The notes under the pieces: generated by a model
Told to the model about the DNA's origin: nothing
Databases searched by the model: none
The model's input: the letters and a program-made list of their open reading frames with translations, nothing else
Source of the DNA: Saprospiraceae bacterium
GTDB taxonomy: Bacteria > Bacteroidota > Bacteroidia > Chitinophagales > Saprospiraceae
NCBI GenBank assembly: GCA_016722295.1
Contig: JADKGL010000035.1
Coordinates: 1-64,000, forward strand
Reading direction: 5' to 3'
Length of the DNA stretch: 64,000 bases
Shown here: positions 63,600-64,000 of the stretch, piece after piece
Layout: each line of letters opens with the position of its first letter
Numbering within the stretch: the first letter of the stretch is position 1
Program-made: the position numbers and the translations under genes

Positions 63600-63833
63600 A
63601 TGCAAAAAGTACAAGCTTTAAACTCAAATATAAAATCAGAAATTATGACTACGTATGATTTATTAATCTCTAAATGCGAAGCAAAAGGAAAAGCTGAGGG
63701 AAAAGTAGAAGGTGAGCAAATGGCTACAAGGCGAATGATTCTTGCAGCATATCAAAATAACATTCCTCTTGAGACTATTGCAAAAATGGCTGGTATGATC
63801 ATAGAGCAAACTAAGTCCATCTTAAATGTTTGA
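63600..63833 (+). pseudogene. C-terminal remnant of an Rpn-type nuclease/transposase
   Basis: The open part MQKVQALNSNIKSEIMTTYD is the C-terminal end of the Rpn (recombination-promoting PD-(D/E)XK) family: TYDLLISKCEAKGKAEGKVE, EGEQMATRRMILAAYQ. The frame stays open upstream into the end of the ATPase gene (FSTYIYQTVGLTETEF), but there is no N-terminal nuclease part. It is thus a fragment left from a mobile gene. Confidence 0.7.
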
Positions 63834-63859
63834 TTAGATTTTTTACTGGTTCAGTTAAC

Positions 63860-64000
63860 TTAAGAACCAAATTTAAATAAACTTCTCCACCATTTATTGG
63901 CATTTCTTTCAGCCTCGAACTCCTTTAAAATCTCATCCATCGAATTATATTTTTGATATATTAGAACTTCTTTAGGAAATTTTTGCATTAAAAATTCAAA
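63860..64000 (-). CDS. C-terminal end of an unknown gene, cut by the window edge
   Basis: On the minus strand the last 46 codons of a gene read FEFLMQKFPKEVLIYQKYNS, MDEILKEFEAERNANKWWRS, then LFKFGS and a stop at 63860-63862. The rest lies beyond the window. The family is not recognisable from this part. It is convergent to the Rpn-type remnant. Confidence 0.5.
   Translation of the reverse strand, partial: FEFLMQKFPKEVLIYQKYNSMDEILKEFEAERNANKWWRSLFKFGS

Noticed and set aside
1..64000. CRISPR arrays
   Set aside because: No regularly spaced direct repeats of 25-40 bases with unique spacers were found.

Overview
The window looks like a chromosome segment of a low-GC Bacteroidota, most likely from the Saprospiria/Chitinophagia side. 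Supporting signs are AT-rich codon use, several secreted proteins ending in type IX secretion (T9SS) C-terminal sorting domains, PorZ, an OstA-like protein, DUF4293, DUF3078 and choice-of-anchor-B families, and -33 TTTG / -7 TAnnTTTG promoters. The genus cannot be read from the sequence with confidence.

Layout. (1) 1-5309: five minus-strand genes that are all broken by frameshifts: two membrane or exported proteins, a polytopic glycosyltransferase-like protein, a DUF6624-like exported protein and a lipoprotein. Frameshift density rises toward base 1, which points either to poor consensus near a contig end or to gene decay. (2) 5357-10641: a minus-strand accessory island. It holds a Bro-N/DinD-like protein, a DUF4268 nuclease-like protein, a tightly overlapping three-gene operon (small membrane protein, pentapeptide-repeat protein with a Rossmann/TIR-like C-terminus, and a protein with an EF-Tu domain-2-like barrel), a large attC-like hairpin, and a two-gene cassette of unknown function. 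The three-gene operon is the best candidate for an undescribed, possibly anti-phage, system. (3) 11174-30704: core and secretion genes: uvrB, porZ, a secreted intradiol dioxygenase-like protein, a thioredoxin/MsrA-like protein, TPR-SH3, OstA, DUF4293, rpsT, a histidine kinase, an NfeD-like/flotillin pair, and two large T9SS-exported proteins. (4) 31092-46784: tRNA-Leu(GAG), a lipoprotein, a hybrid histidine kinase split by a one-base frameshift, a DUF3089 hydrolase, rlmN, a LytTR response regulator, a choice-of-anchor-B protein, a 3-methyladenine glycosylase-like protein, a Dna2-like nuclease-helicase, an OmpA-family lipoprotein, a coiled-coil protein and a polysaccharide flippase. (5) 46894-64000: M42 peptidase, pterin dehydratase, aminotransferase, a PKD/T9SS protein flanked by AT-rich repeats, an OPT transporter, a CotH/T9SS protein, DUF3078, an MscS-like channel with a small protein and an ECF sigma factor, an M28 peptidase with hpt, a FitA/VapC-type toxin-antitoxin pair, a DUF4143-type ATPase, and an Rpn-type nuclease remnant.

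Together the core genes cover DNA repair (UvrB, glycosylase, Dna2-like), envelope biogenesis (OstA, OmpA, flippase, DUF3078), protein export by T9SS (PorZ plus six cargo-like proteins) and two-component signalling. The accessory genes cluster at the two ends of the window.
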